A stretch of 64,000 bases of DNA from Theristus sp. LFF4_11 (taxonomy: Eukaryota; Nematoda; Chromadorea; Monhysterida; Xyalidae): the NCBI GenBank assembly GCA_030248135.1, contig JASANC010003586.1, forward strand, positions 21,044 through 85,043, read 5' to 3'. The stretch's first letter is position 1. Every line of letters begins with the position of its first letter. Under the pieces are notes generated by a model, which saw only the letters and a program-made list of their open reading frames with translations, made no database searches and was not told the origin of the DNA. Both the position numbers and the translations under genes were made by a program. Shown in pieces: positions 31,197 through 42,600 of the stretch.

Positions 31197-34100
31197 TCAC
31201 CAAAACTGGTACCACTTCTTGTCATGCACCCAGAACGCGTCGCCAGCCGACTCCGCCCGCTTCGCCCGCGCCGCGTTCATCTCGTGCCGACGCGCCTCGA
31301 CGCGCGCGCGCGAGTTGCGTTTCACTTTGCGCACGGCACGCGCCGTCAAGTAGACGAGGCCGAACATGGACACGAACGCGAGCGTGAAGCGGCCTGCAGT
31401 CGGCAAGAGAAACAGTGCATTGTGTTCGAATGGAAACACGTTTTTTAGGTGGTATTTTGTGAAACTCTCGACGACTCGGCAATTTAAAATTGGAGAAGTG
31501 ACCCGAGCGAGTGCTCGAGTCACTGGGGGGCAATTCTGAAACGCAATTGTTGCGTCCAAGCTTGACCACTGATGTTCGTTCCACGCACTGCAAAGCGCAT
31601 TGAGTCGCAGAAACAAACGAAATGAGCGTAAAAGCCACGAAAAACAACCGCACCTTTCGGGTGGAACGAGTTCCAATATTTGAATCCGAGAAAATCTTGG
31701 TGGAAAATGCGACGATACAACGGCAACGCTTGCACGTGCGACGGCTGGACGAACGGATCGTGCAGGTCGTTTACCCTGTCCCAGCCAAGCCATGGCGTCA
31801 TCTTTTCGTATCTGCAAAGTGGCTTTTGCGGGCGTGTTTCGACACCAAGTTTCGTATTGTTTGTGTTCAGCTAATCATTTTGCCACCACCAACAACGTGA
31901 AATTGGTGTCTTTGCGTCCGTCAGTTAACAGTCCAATTCGTGTTGTTGTTGCGTTGACTGTGAAAGAAACGAACACAAATGAAAACAAACTTTTCATGTG
32001 TTTACTGTTTAGTTCAACAACTTTATTGTTTGAAGAAGTCATTGTCATATGCCTGACGCGTTGATTGTCGTCAGTGCATCTTTTTGAAACAGTTCTAGAA
32101 ACCGATAGATTACAGTGACCGGACAGACTACGAATTTGAGATTAAAAATCTTTTTCCAAAAATTGCTTTGCGAGGGACAGTTCACAAAAACTAAATTATC
32201 GCCAAAGAAAGCCACCAAGACGATGGCCAAATCTCGTACCACGCCACAAGCAAGAGTCAAAAGACATGACAATGAATCGAAACCGCAAAAACCACTCACA
32301 CAAAAGAACAAGTCGTTGTGCTTTGGGTTGGCACATGAAAAAAACGGTTTCTTCTCCGTTTTAAAACCGTTTTTTCCAGTTTTTTTCTAAAAAAATAAAA
32401 AACCGGTTTTTTATTTTAAAAATTTCAAATTTCGTGGTCACTAATCACAATTATTCGTTTGATGGATAAAATGTAAATTATATTTTTGAAAAAACGGTGC
32501 AGTGAACTGGGTCGAACTGAACTGGTGAAGCATCATTCTGCAGAAGCTTTTGTGTCAAGGGTCAAGTGAAATACGATGAAGACAAGATGACTGCTAAACT
32601 AAGCGCAGATGCAGACTGATTGACGACGACGTTGCAAAGGGTAACTGATGAGATGCTATTTTTCAAACGCCACCCGCTACCGGTATCACTTTGCAGTCCT
32701 GCAAATCTCGCCCCTTAATCGGGGTCAGCTATCCGGTCTCCTTGCAACCCCCCGCTCCCAACACGGCCACACCTACACGGTCTCTGCCCAGTCGTTGTTT
32801 TCAATTTATTGAACGTGCTGCCTTGGAAACAATAAAAGCAAAATTGATTTGATTTGAAACAAATAATTGAGAAGCATTGGGTAGCAAAAATAGCAAATTG
32901 GGTCGGTTGTAGGCCCGAAAACGCTGCTCAAAATCACTAATTTTGATGTATTTCCTATTTTGACTTCAAGAAGCCAAGTTCTGGAAAGTTTAGGAGCTGG
33001 GAAGCATTCGGTTTTTTATGGTTTTAAAACGGTTTTAAAACGGAAAAGAAACCGGTTTTTTTCTGGCAATATAAAAACCGGTTTTTACCAACCCTAGTAG
33101 CAAAAAATAGCAAATTGGGTACGTTGTATCCCCGAAAACAGCGTTTTACGCTGCTCAAAAACACTAGTTTTGATGTATTTCCTATTTTGAGTTCAAGATG
33201 CCAAGTTTTGGAAAATTTAGGAGCTGGGAAACATTCAGTTTTTTCGTTTTCAAAACGGAAAAGAAACCGGTTTTTTCTGGAAATATAAAAAACCGGTTTT
33301 TTATCTAGATACCAACCCTAGTTGTGCTTGAGTGCTTGTTCGGATTGAATTTGAAAAGAAAACTTGACCGTGTTCCGAAAAAACAGAGCTCACTTTGCGA
33401 CATAACGTTCCGGATGAATGAAGATCGGCTCCAAGCGGCGTTCTGGCTCAACTTCGTTCGCAATGAAATAAGGCAGATTCGCGGGCTGGTACAGTTGACC
33501 GCGATAATACAACTTGCCTTCCGTACTCTGCAGGAGAAACGAAACAAGACGTACCCAATCCGGCCCAAAAAAACCAAAGCAAAAAGAAGAGAAAACACCA
33601 AAAAACATAGTTGTTCTAGGGGGGGGGGCCTGGGGGGGCCGGCCTAGAGATGTCAAGAAAAAAAAAATTTCTATTTTTTTTCTTTTTTAAAAAAAAAAAA
33701 TTTTTTTTTTAAATTTTTTTTTTTAAAATGAAAGTTGTTCAGAATTTTTCAGGGAGTCCGAATATCACCATCTGAGGAGCCACCGACTTACCATATGACC
33801 CCCACTCATATGGGAGGAGGGTGAAAATTTCAGACTTGGTTTCGGCGACCCCATTTTCCCACCGACGACATCACGTCTCGTGTTTTGCCTCTCAATTCAC
33901 CTCAAATAACATGGAAACAAGTTCCACAACAAACCGGTGTGATCACGCTGACGACACGAGGCGAAACAGCAATGAGCAACCAACGAAGTTACGCTTGCAG
34001 TGGCAGACAGTGCAATTTCCACCTTTCGAGATCCTGAAAAACGATGCGTAAATGTGAGTTCTCTGCTTCTATCTCACCTTAGCGACATCGGAATTTGTTG

Positions 34101-35100
34101 AACTAGCCTTTGCGACGCTCAAGTACTTCTATGCGCGAGTCGATCATCACTCACCAAGGCTGAAAACAGTCGATAAATCAATCCAGAATACCACCTGCAG
34201 CGTTGAAGACTAAGTGACAAGGATAAGTGAAATTTTTGTTGAACTTTCGAAAAATTATGCCAAAAACGGCATTTTCAGGGCACATTAAAAAAAAAAATTT
34301 CAAAAATTTTTAATAAAAAAAATAAAAAAAAAATGCTCATTTTTTTTTACTTTTTTTTTAAAAAAAAAATTAAAAAAAAAATTTTTTTTTTGACCCTTAC
34401 ATCTCTAGGCCGGCCCCCCCAAAAAATTTTCGAATCTATCTCTATCAAACAGGTTTTTTCGGCTCAGCTATTATCTATCTAAAAAAATTTCTCAGCCAGC
34501 TATCTATCTGAAAATTTTTGTCTTCGAAGACATAAAATGAGTCAATTTTTGACCAAAATTGACCATTTTTGCTCGTAATTCTTGAAAATTTCGCTAATTT
34601 TAGGTAAAATACGCGTTTATACTTGATTTTTAGTGTATTTTTAGCATTATTTTGCTGTTTTTGTAGCTTTTTAGCGTTTTAGCTATCTATCTATCAAATT
34701 TCAAAATTTTGACCGCCCCCCCCCAAAGTCACATGGCCCCCCCCCGCGCCCCCCCCCCCAAAATTTTCCAGCTATCTATCTATCTAGAAAATTTGCTCCA
34801 GCTATCTATATCGCCCCCCCCCCAACCCCTCGGCTCTGGAACAACTATGCCAAAAAATGTGAGTTTTCTTTCGACGACAAACGAAACAACTAAACTTTTT
34901 TTATCGTCGACTTATTTGGTGAGAATGGGAAGAACGAAAGATCTGAACTAAACTAAACTAAACAAAACTGAACTAAAAAATACTAAACTGATTATCGGCA
35001 AACCTTGTAATCAGCGGCACCGGCCGCCTGCAACTGCGCCGTCATCAGGTTTTTGGCTTGCTTCAATCACTTTTTGTCGTCGTAGTGGTGGTTTAAGTGG
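31197..35100 (-). CDS. Unrecognised single-pass membrane protein U2 (exon with premature stop)
   Basis: Four compatible exons in order: 35100-35004, 33527-33394, 31811-31654 and 31393-31197. Junction phases are 0, 2 and 1. The translated parts include STEGKLYYRGQLYQPANL, EPIFIHPERYVAKYEKM, then TPWLGWDRVNDLHDPF, DFLGFKYWNSFHPKGRF, a transmembrane segment (TLAFVSMFGLVYLTARAV) and a long basic tail ending WVHDKKWYQFW. No family recognised. The first visible exon reads HLNHHYDDKK, then TGA (35067-35069), then LKQAKNLMTAQL. Either translation starts at the ATG at 35045 (protein about 176 residues), or the TGA replaces a Trp codon through mutation or error, or the gene is inactive. Introns are filled by element L and by nested elements E and D. 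Confidence 0.55.
32323..33320 (+). mobile_element. Element L: hAT-like MITE in U2 intron
   Basis: Left end TTGGGTTGGCAC (TA changed to TT), right end TACCAACCCTA, flanked by a perfect 8-bp duplication GTTGTGCT (32315-32322, 33321-33328). Subterminal AACCGGTTTTTT tracts resemble element K. A 220-bp internal duplication is visible (about 32876-33087 and 33100-33320). Ends 73 bp from the U2 exon at 33394. Confidence 0.85.
33606..34849 (+). mobile_element. Element E copy 1, split by element D
   Basis: Ends are CATAGTTGTTCTAGGGG and CTCTGGAACAACTATG, flanked by the 8-bp duplication CCAAAAAA on both sides. The body has poly-G/poly-C runs and ATCTATCTATC tracts. Without the nested D element it is about 480 bp. 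Other copies: 56484-57690 and 62110-63310, plus fragments near 49317 and 50355. hAT-like by duplication length. Confidence 0.88.
33645..34407 (+). mobile_element. Element D copy 1: hAT-like MITE nested in E
   Basis: Begins TAGAGATGTCAAG and ends CCTTACATCTCTA. Flanked by GGCCGGCC on both sides, so the target inside E was GGCCGGCC. 763 bp with long A/T homopolymers near both ends. A 5'-truncated second copy is at about 50631-51036. Confidence 0.88.
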
Positions 35101-35284
35101 CTGGAAAAGACAAGGGCAAACCAAGTTTTTTTGTCGAACTTTGAAGCTGAAAATACTTTCCACGCAAAATTCTTCCCTTTTTTACTTTTGGTCTTTTTTG
35201 CTTTCGAAATTCTGTTTTTAAAACCATATTCATATTTGAAAATTTTGAAAAAATGATTTTTGATTTTCGATCAGATGATGCTTG

Positions 35285-35640
35285 GAATAAAGTCGTTGTA
35301 GGTTCCTAATCCTAAATCTAATCCTAATCCTGAACCAAGCCTTTTTTGTAAGGTGAAAAAGGATCAAATTGGTTTTCGCATTTTTTTCTTTCCTGTGTTA
35401 AAGAGGAAGAGGACCACCTCCACCGCACATGTACTTTTAAATATGAAGCCGTACGAGAAATAGCTTTGCCTACATTACTAAACCAAAGCCAAGTTTACAG
35501 TCTGTTTTGTTGTTTTAGTTCGGTTTCAATGAAGTCGTTGTAGGTTCCTAATCCTAAGCCCAATCCAAATCCTAATGAAGTCGTTGTAGGTTCCTAATCC
35601 TAAACCTAATCCTAATCCTAAGTGAAGCCTTTTTAACAAA
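35285..35640 (+). repeat. Short repeats of AAGTCGTTGTAGGTTCCTAAT
   Basis: The block GAAGTCGTTGTAGGTTCC followed by TAATCCTAA words occurs at about 35288, 35531 and 35576, each in similar AT-rich context and followed by AAGCCTTTTT. CCTAAT repeats look telomere-like but are too short and irregular to be telomeric. Probably a degraded repeat. Confidence 0.6.
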
Positions 35641-36116
35641 GTGAAAGTGCCTTGATTGACAGCTTTGTTGAAGGGGTGAAACATTGGGATCAGGGATCAG
35701 CTCCAGCTCCGGTTTAGCTTTGTAGTTTTACGCGAGAAATAGCAATAGGGATGGGCGCGGGACAGGTTTTTCGGTTGCGGGGCGGGACGTTACGGGGCGG
35801 GACAGCCAAAAATATTTCCGGGACGGGCCATGCGTAACAAGGGGGTCTGCGGGACAAGGCAAAGCGACGGGTGCCACGCCACACCACACTGCCAGCCACT
35901 AATACTATACCCTCCACTTCACTCCAAAGAATTTTGCTTCCCCGCAAACAGGTGCCACGCAACTACCGACCACAAAAGTCCATGAGAATCGCTACTGGCT
36001 TGGGTAGTGTATCGGTACTCCTGTTGTCCCGCAAACTTCCCGCAAATGAGGGACGGGACAGTCTTGCTGCGGACGGAACAGCAAAAAACAACACGACTGA
36101 CTGTGCGGCTGGCTCT

Positions 36117-36252
36117 GTGGATCACGTGACACATGCTTTCCGTGCAGGCATTGCTTTGGTGGCGGGGTCTGTGTCCTGCGCAGAACATCCATCACGTGAT
36201 CACCAACCAATCAGCTAATCGCCCACAATTTAAAAAGAGTTCGACTGTACGT
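36117..36252 (+). mobile_element. Repeat H copy (left-truncated)
   Basis: ATCACGTGACACATGC, GGCATTGCTTTGGTGGCGGGG, and then ATCACCAACCAATCAGCT and AGAGTTCGACTG at the right end. Same family as 10023 and 55243. The left TIR is missing. Confidence 0.7.
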
Positions 36253-36356
36253 CACCAAACGAGACCGTAGAAAGCCGCAGCCAGTTTTCGTTTCATGCAG
36301 TCGCGATTTTCACTCCCAAAAAACACCACCACATCCCACCCACCCAGCAGTGTTGC

Positions 36357-36518
36357 TTATCGCGGCGCCGTGACGTCAGCGATCCACGAGAACACCGCCG
36401 CCCACCAGCAGAGTCGCGCCACGTAGCGCGCGGTGTTGTTGAACGCGACCGCGTACAAAACGTTGATCAGGTGACGTTTCAGCTTTCGGCGCACTGATTC
36501 CAGCACCATGTCATATTG
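36357..36518 (-). CDS. Terminal exon of an unrecognised membrane protein (U3)
   Basis: One open exon with a good acceptor (CCGAAAACAG before 36518), ending at TAA 36357-36359 and encoding 53 residues. It contains a basic helix, ESVRRKLKRHLINVLYAV, then ARYVARLCWWAAVFSWIADV, a hydrophobic stretch that could be a C-terminal transmembrane anchor. Codon content (NAC, CGC, GCG choice) resembles the neighbouring genes. I found no convincing upstream exon between 36518 and the CDC14 stop, and no family comes to mind. The acceptor phase is 0. Confidence 0.45.
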   Translation of the reverse strand, partial: QYDMVLESVRRKLKRHLINVLYAVAFNNTARYVARLCWWAAVFSWIADVTAPR

Positions 36519-39500
36519 CTGTTTTCGGAAGCGCGGCTGGCATAAATGCTGGTTGTGTGCTGCAGGCATACATGTAGCCTGTAGCTGTATGTATTCAAAA
36601 TTAGGTGGTAATCCAGTTTGTGCGTGTCCGTGCGAGTGTTCACATGAGCATTCACGGCAGGGCATCTCTGGTCTTTCACGTTGCGTGTTTATCGATTTAT
36701 TGGTTTTATTTTGGCTCCGATTTGCTGGAAGCTAACATAACAATGAAGCGAAATGAAGCCAAACCACAGCAAAAATGACAGTGAAATGTGCGCGTTTCGA
36801 TTTTTAAAAGCCACAAACGTCCGTCACGCCAAAACGTGACGTGATCTCATCTCATGCGATTTTTAGGTACACTGAAGATCTTTGACCATGTTAGCAACGG
36901 GAACCAAACAATCGTTTTCATGTTTCCGATAATCACAGCTTGATTTTGATCTGATAAATTTGGTTGTTTAGTTTATTGATGTTTGCCCGTTCATATATTC
37001 TTACAATATTCAAAAACTGACAAAAAGCCACGAATATAATAATACCAAATCTAAGCGGAAGAGAATATGTTTGTGATCATAGAATATGCTAGCTAACATC
37101 TAATCTACAAATCGCACAGCAAACACGCGTGTGAACAAACAATCATGATCAATTTTACAACTAGACTGCAGTAGACGACCATTCACGTCACAACTTTCCC
37201 CCGCATTAACCATCAGCAGCAAAAAGACAGTGGATGTTGTCACTGAACAAGTAACTTGATATCTCAGTTCAAAACCACTATTATCTTATCCAATTTTTAA
37301 CGGCTAAAAAACAGCCGCACATTCTTCGCCTTGTAATACCAAGCGCGAAATGTGATGATGGACACGGGAAGGAGAATTATGACGACACAACTACCCGCAC
37401 GGGCAAGTTATGGTGTGATAGAGGAAATTGTCTGCACTGACCAAAGGATGCCCTTGAATACAATCGAGCTGGAAACATAACAGTAACAAATGTCTCAACA
37501 TTTTTTACGGTTTTTTAGTTATTTTGCTCGACTTTTTGTATTCAAGCTGATGTTTCCTAGCGAGCACAATAAACGAATACACCCATATACCGGCATGCCC
37601 ATAACCGTGCATTCATGCATATTCATCAAAATGAGCCAAAAGAGTTTGCATGAAGTTTGTTCACTAAACTCGCGCATATTTATTTACAATACCATAAACT
37701 GGACATCACCGTTGTTTTGACAAAAACGGCTTTCCATTTCAACCTTCAATCATCAAACAAAAGAAAAAACGTATAATACACGTTTGTTTGTGTCCTCCAC
37801 TGATGTCCCACAAAACACACATTAACAAAAAATACCAGTGCTCCATGATCATAAATTGTGTGAAAATAAAAAAGTACAAAACAATAAAAAAAGCAACAAA
37901 CAAGTGACCTGAATCCCAAGCAAAAATAAAATAAAATCACGACTAAATTTATTGTGAGATGACGCTATAATGCCGGAGCAAAATTGGACAAAAAATTGGA
38001 AAATTATTGGACGTTTTTAACAATCATAGAAGTGGTGCGAGTGAGTGACTGCAAGATGCAAAAATCGCGATTTAGTTGCACATGACACGATGTTGGCCAG
38101 CAAAATAAAAACAGTATGCATGACAATGTAAAGTGTCCGTCTCAAGACAGCGCACTCTGTTATGACATTGTGTGGCTGTCACAAATACACGCACACAGAC
38201 ACTAGAGCACTCCACGCAATAATATCGTATGTGTGCCTGTGTGTTTGTTTGTGACCAGAATAGTACATTGTCAACAGTGCGCGCTGTGTTCAAACGAGGA
38301 CGTGACACGTCTATTTTGAAAATCTTACACCTTGATTGGCTGCATCGTATTACAGCGCACTTTCTTTCAGCCAATCAGTGGTAAATCTGTGCTGTCTCAA
38401 CCCAACAGAATAGTGCAGACGGGAAGGAGAAGTGCTATAAGCGTCTAATAACAAGGACAGCGAGAAATCGAAAACCCAGAACAAAAAAAAACAAAAAGTT
38501 GAAGTGAATAATAACGAGATATAAAGAAACACAAAAGCAACGAGAAAACGAACAGAGCTATTATCTAGATACCAATAAAGGAGCTCTTGAAATGGTACAA
38601 GTCGCGAAGATAAAAATAGGGCAACTTACAAGACCTCAGCCGATTTGTTTTGTAAAAAAGCAAGAAAGTAGTATTGAATCATAGATGTCATAAATTTACA
38701 ACTGTTCAAACAATTTCATGCGCTCACGCTATTTTTTGTAGATATACTAACTTTTTAGCATTTTTTTTGCAGAAAACCGTGCATATTATTGGTATAACTT
38801 TGTAATGTTGCACTGTGGTGACAAACAAACACACAAAACCGGAACAGTTACCATGAAAAAAAAAACACTCTCGAGTTGATGAAAAACAACGCAACGAATT
38901 GAGACACGTCCAAATATCCGAGCTTGCCTCTCTTTGACCGCAGCACGAAGGCAACCCACATTTCAAACACAATAATAAAATTAAAGAATGCGAACGGCGT
39001 TCATGCGATCGACACAGTCGAAATCGTATCCCCAGAAAGTCCAAATTCCGAAATCAATCCGAATCCGTGGTTATTTTTATAATGAATACAAATTTACAAC
39101 GCTGTCGGGCTATCGGAGCTGTCCTCGCCTTGGGTCACTTGGCTATTTACTGCGGCGCGAGCTTTCGGTGGCGGCTTTTCGCGGCTGCAAAAAGTTTTTC
39201 CCTTTTTTAAATTTCAATTTGACTTAATTGTTGAATTTTTCACAATCTCTTAAATTGAGAAGTCGATTTCCGTTTTTCTAAAACCCAGCTCAATTCCATT
39301 GGACTCACAAATTGAATTCATGTTTCAAATCTAGAGAAGCATAAAAAGCAGACAAATTATTTGCAGCGTTAAGGAGCAAAAACAGTAAGAAAAAATCTGT
39401 CACCAGAAGTTACCTATCAGCACAAACCAACAAAAAAAATGCTGCTCAAAACCAAGATACTGCTTCTTTCAAGATTTGATACAGTATTCTCAGCATACAG

Positions 39501-39663
39501 TAAGGTCCTTGTCTCAAGACTGTGATGTTGCACAATCAAAACAAACACACATGTACCTACAAGATACTGCGCCACTGCCAGTGTGTTCATTTGTTACCAT
39601 CTCATCTCTCACAGCAACAACAAAGTGTACCGTCTTCAGACAAGGACTTTCACAATTTTCGCG
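36519..39663. other. Long AT-rich region between U3 and CDC14
   Basis: About 3.1 kb. I see no element with clear ends and no supported exon. It should hold the upstream exon(s) and promoter of U3 and the CDC14 3' UTR. A minus-strand frame at about 38870-38985 has protein-like character (VAFVLRSKRGKLGYLDV) but lacks a usable acceptor. Confidence 0.4.
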
Positions 39664-42600
39664 CTATTCGTTCTCGTTTACATTATTATGCAAGCCAACG
39701 GTGCTAGCTGAGATCGATTTCGAGACACGTTTGCATTTTGATCGCTGATGTTTCAGTGGCGTCACTTCCGTCGTGGTTGGCGGAGACGACTTCGCTTGTT
39801 GGTCACGTGATCGCAGTTCGTACGACGTCGCTGATTGGTTGAGAGCTCCGCCTACTGTCTGCTGATTCGCTGGTGACGTTAGAGAGGCGGAGCTGCGTTG
39901 TCGCCGGCCCGCAGCCGGCTTTGGTCGCGTTTTCTGTTGGTGCAGTTTCGTAAAGGAGCGACGAATCGTAGGTGATTTGGCTTTTCTGGAACAACAGTTC
40001 ATTGAAAGGCTTAATTTAGGGTTTTAGGGTTTTTGGCAGGCTTTTGAGCGAAGCTGATACCAGAAAATATAGTTATAATAACAAACAAAAAATGTCACAT
40101 GGAACTGCGATTTTTAGCGATTAAAAAACAGTGACAATTATTGCGTCATTTTCTTTAAGCTTAGCTCAGGGACGAGCGGGTAGCAGCGTTATTTTTCAGA
40201 CAAAAAACGTAAGTCGCCATTTTTTTCCTCAAACACGACAGAAATGAAACAACAAAAAACCTTGGAACCAGTGTCCCAGTGAAAAAACACCGTCCCACCC
40301 CACAAAACAAGCGTTAAGAGGCATTAGGGAAAAATAGCAAATATGCTGGACCACCACCGCGCACCAAAAAATGGCCAAGTCTCTTTTGCTTTTCAGCGTT
40401 TTCGCATCCTCGACATCGTTTCTACGTTGAGCGACACGCATGAATGATCAGGGAAAACTCTTTTTCTTCGCATCACTTACAATAGAATAAAGAGATAAGT
40501 GTCAGAGTGCGTGCACCAAGTTTCGAAACACTCATTCACTCACTGTCCCTTCTATTTCGGTTGTTTCGGTTATTTCAGTTATTTGCATCAGCTGGTTGTG
40601 TTGCAGAGCATTGGCAACCACAAAACCTCAACCGACCCAAAGTTCCTCTTCGCCAACAGTGACGACGTCGCTTTCAGCGAGGCGAGTCCGCTGCGAAATT
40701 TCGACGTCGACGCCGTACAGGGTGTGGCCGGTTGGTCGGCGTCCGCGTTTCGCCGGTGTACAGGGTTGCCGGCGGGCGATTTACTGGTACACTTGCGTAA
40801 TTCGCGTTTTCGGCCGGTCACGCCGGCGCCGGATTTCGAGTCGGAAGCAGCGTTTTGTGGTGATTTCGTGGCGTTTGATGGTTCCGGTGAGTTTGTTCGC
40901 CTCGAATTGGCGGCGGTCGCTTGCAGCGAGACGCGTGGAACCTGCGAAGTGCTTTTGTACATCACTCTGTTGTTGTTGTCGTGATTGTTGCTGGGGATTT
41001 TAGGCGATGTTTTTAACCAGGGCAAACCCGGAGAAGCGTACAGCACGCCATTGAGTAGGGCGCCCATCAAGTTTCCTGTCATTAAGTGCCTCGCGGGTGG
41101 GCTAGGGTGACTCTGATTCATTTGGACGGCACAAAGAAAAGAAAGATCAGGTTTTCTGGAAAACAGTTATTCTTCAGTTATTTCCGGCAACATATCCATA
41201 AAATGCTGAAATCATATTTCGTTTTGTGGGACACCTGATCGCTGGACATGGCTGTTCAAGTTTACTCGAGTGATCCACTTGACTCGAATGGTTTTTTTTA
41301 CCAAGTACTGTTGAAATGTATATTACAGGGAAACAGCTGATTGGTTGTCGGTCATGTGATGCATGTGTTCTGTGCAGGCATTGCTGTGGGGGCGGAGCTT
41401 GTTTGCACAGAAAGCATGCATACCGTAATCACCAACGATTCCCTGTAATTTAGAGTTTGACTGTAATGATGTCATACGAATGGAATTTCGAATGGTTCGA
41501 ATGAAACAACCGACTTTAGCCGCTTTCGGGGACACCGAGTCGGGCGTGTTCGCGTTTGCGGGCGTGCTGCTTGAAGCGGCCTTAGCGGCGTCCGCATCGG
41601 TGGCGCCAAATGCCAGCGAGCGCATTGCTTTGTGCTGCTTCAAGGCCATTCTAAAATTACGGACAACACAACATTCTAAAATTATTGTCGATTTTGTTCG
41701 GTTCTGCAACTCAATCCGTGTGCAGACAGCCAGCAGACGTTGAAAGAAAACTACTTTCAATCTGTGTGTGGCAATTCAAAACAGCCGCCCAAGTGACCCG
41801 GCGCTATTCAGTGAACTCGGATCACCTGTGCGTGTGCCAATTTTAAATTCCGGCGTCATGCATGAAACTGTTCACCGATCAATGCGCGAATTCATCAGCA
41901 CAGCACAGCCTCACCGGTGCAGTCCGCCGGTGGCCGTGGCCGTGTCGACGCGCACCGGTTTCACGGGCGTCGTCGGCGACGTGAACAGAACGCCGTTCGG
42001 ACTCCGCGACAACTCGCCGGCGCTAGTGCTGCTACCGGGCTGCTCATCCTGACGACAGTGACAACAATGCAGGGGAGCGTTGTGTTTCGGTGAAGTATGT
42101 GCTTTGGTTATAGCTGTCGCTGTTGATCGCAGCACACACAGGTCGTGCGAAACTTTTTGAGTTACAGTCAGAAGAACGAATGAGTATCGGGTTCTTGTTT
42201 GAAATTAAGCACCCCATGAACCCCACCAACCTAATCAATATAAAAGCCGGCGTTTTCTTCAACCAACCGCACGTAAACTGATCTCACAAGTTCAACAGCA
42301 ATCAGCAATCACCACACAGCTCACACAACGCACCTTGGCGTCACCCTGCGAGTGGAATCGTTGTCTGACCGCCTTCGCGTGCAACAGACGATCACCCTGG
42401 CCGGGGTCAGCGTCACCGTTGTTCGTTTCATCATCATCACCATCATCACCATCATCATCGTTGCTGTTGTTGTTCGCAATGTCGCCGTTTGCATAGACCG
42501 ACAACGATGTTGGACGTTTCGTGTCGCGCTGAACGGAAATTGTGAAAATAATATCGAATGTAAAGTGAATATGTTTGAAACAAGTCGCTGCTTTCGCAGG

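Noticed and set aside
35570..35625. Telomere-like CCTAAT repeats
   Set aside because: Only two to three units per block, irregular, and part of a longer dispersed repeat with AAGTCGTTGTAGGTTCC.
38868..38985. Minus-strand frame with a membrane-protein look, upstream of U3
   Set aside because: No AG acceptor at a sensible place and only a weak donor. Cannot be joined to the U3 exon with confidence.
40499..40984. Plus-strand ORF of 161 codons opposite CDC14 exon 13
   Set aside because: Antisense to an exon that joins its neighbours in phase on the minus strand. The plus frame has no family resemblance and is explained by GC-rich codon bias of the real strand.
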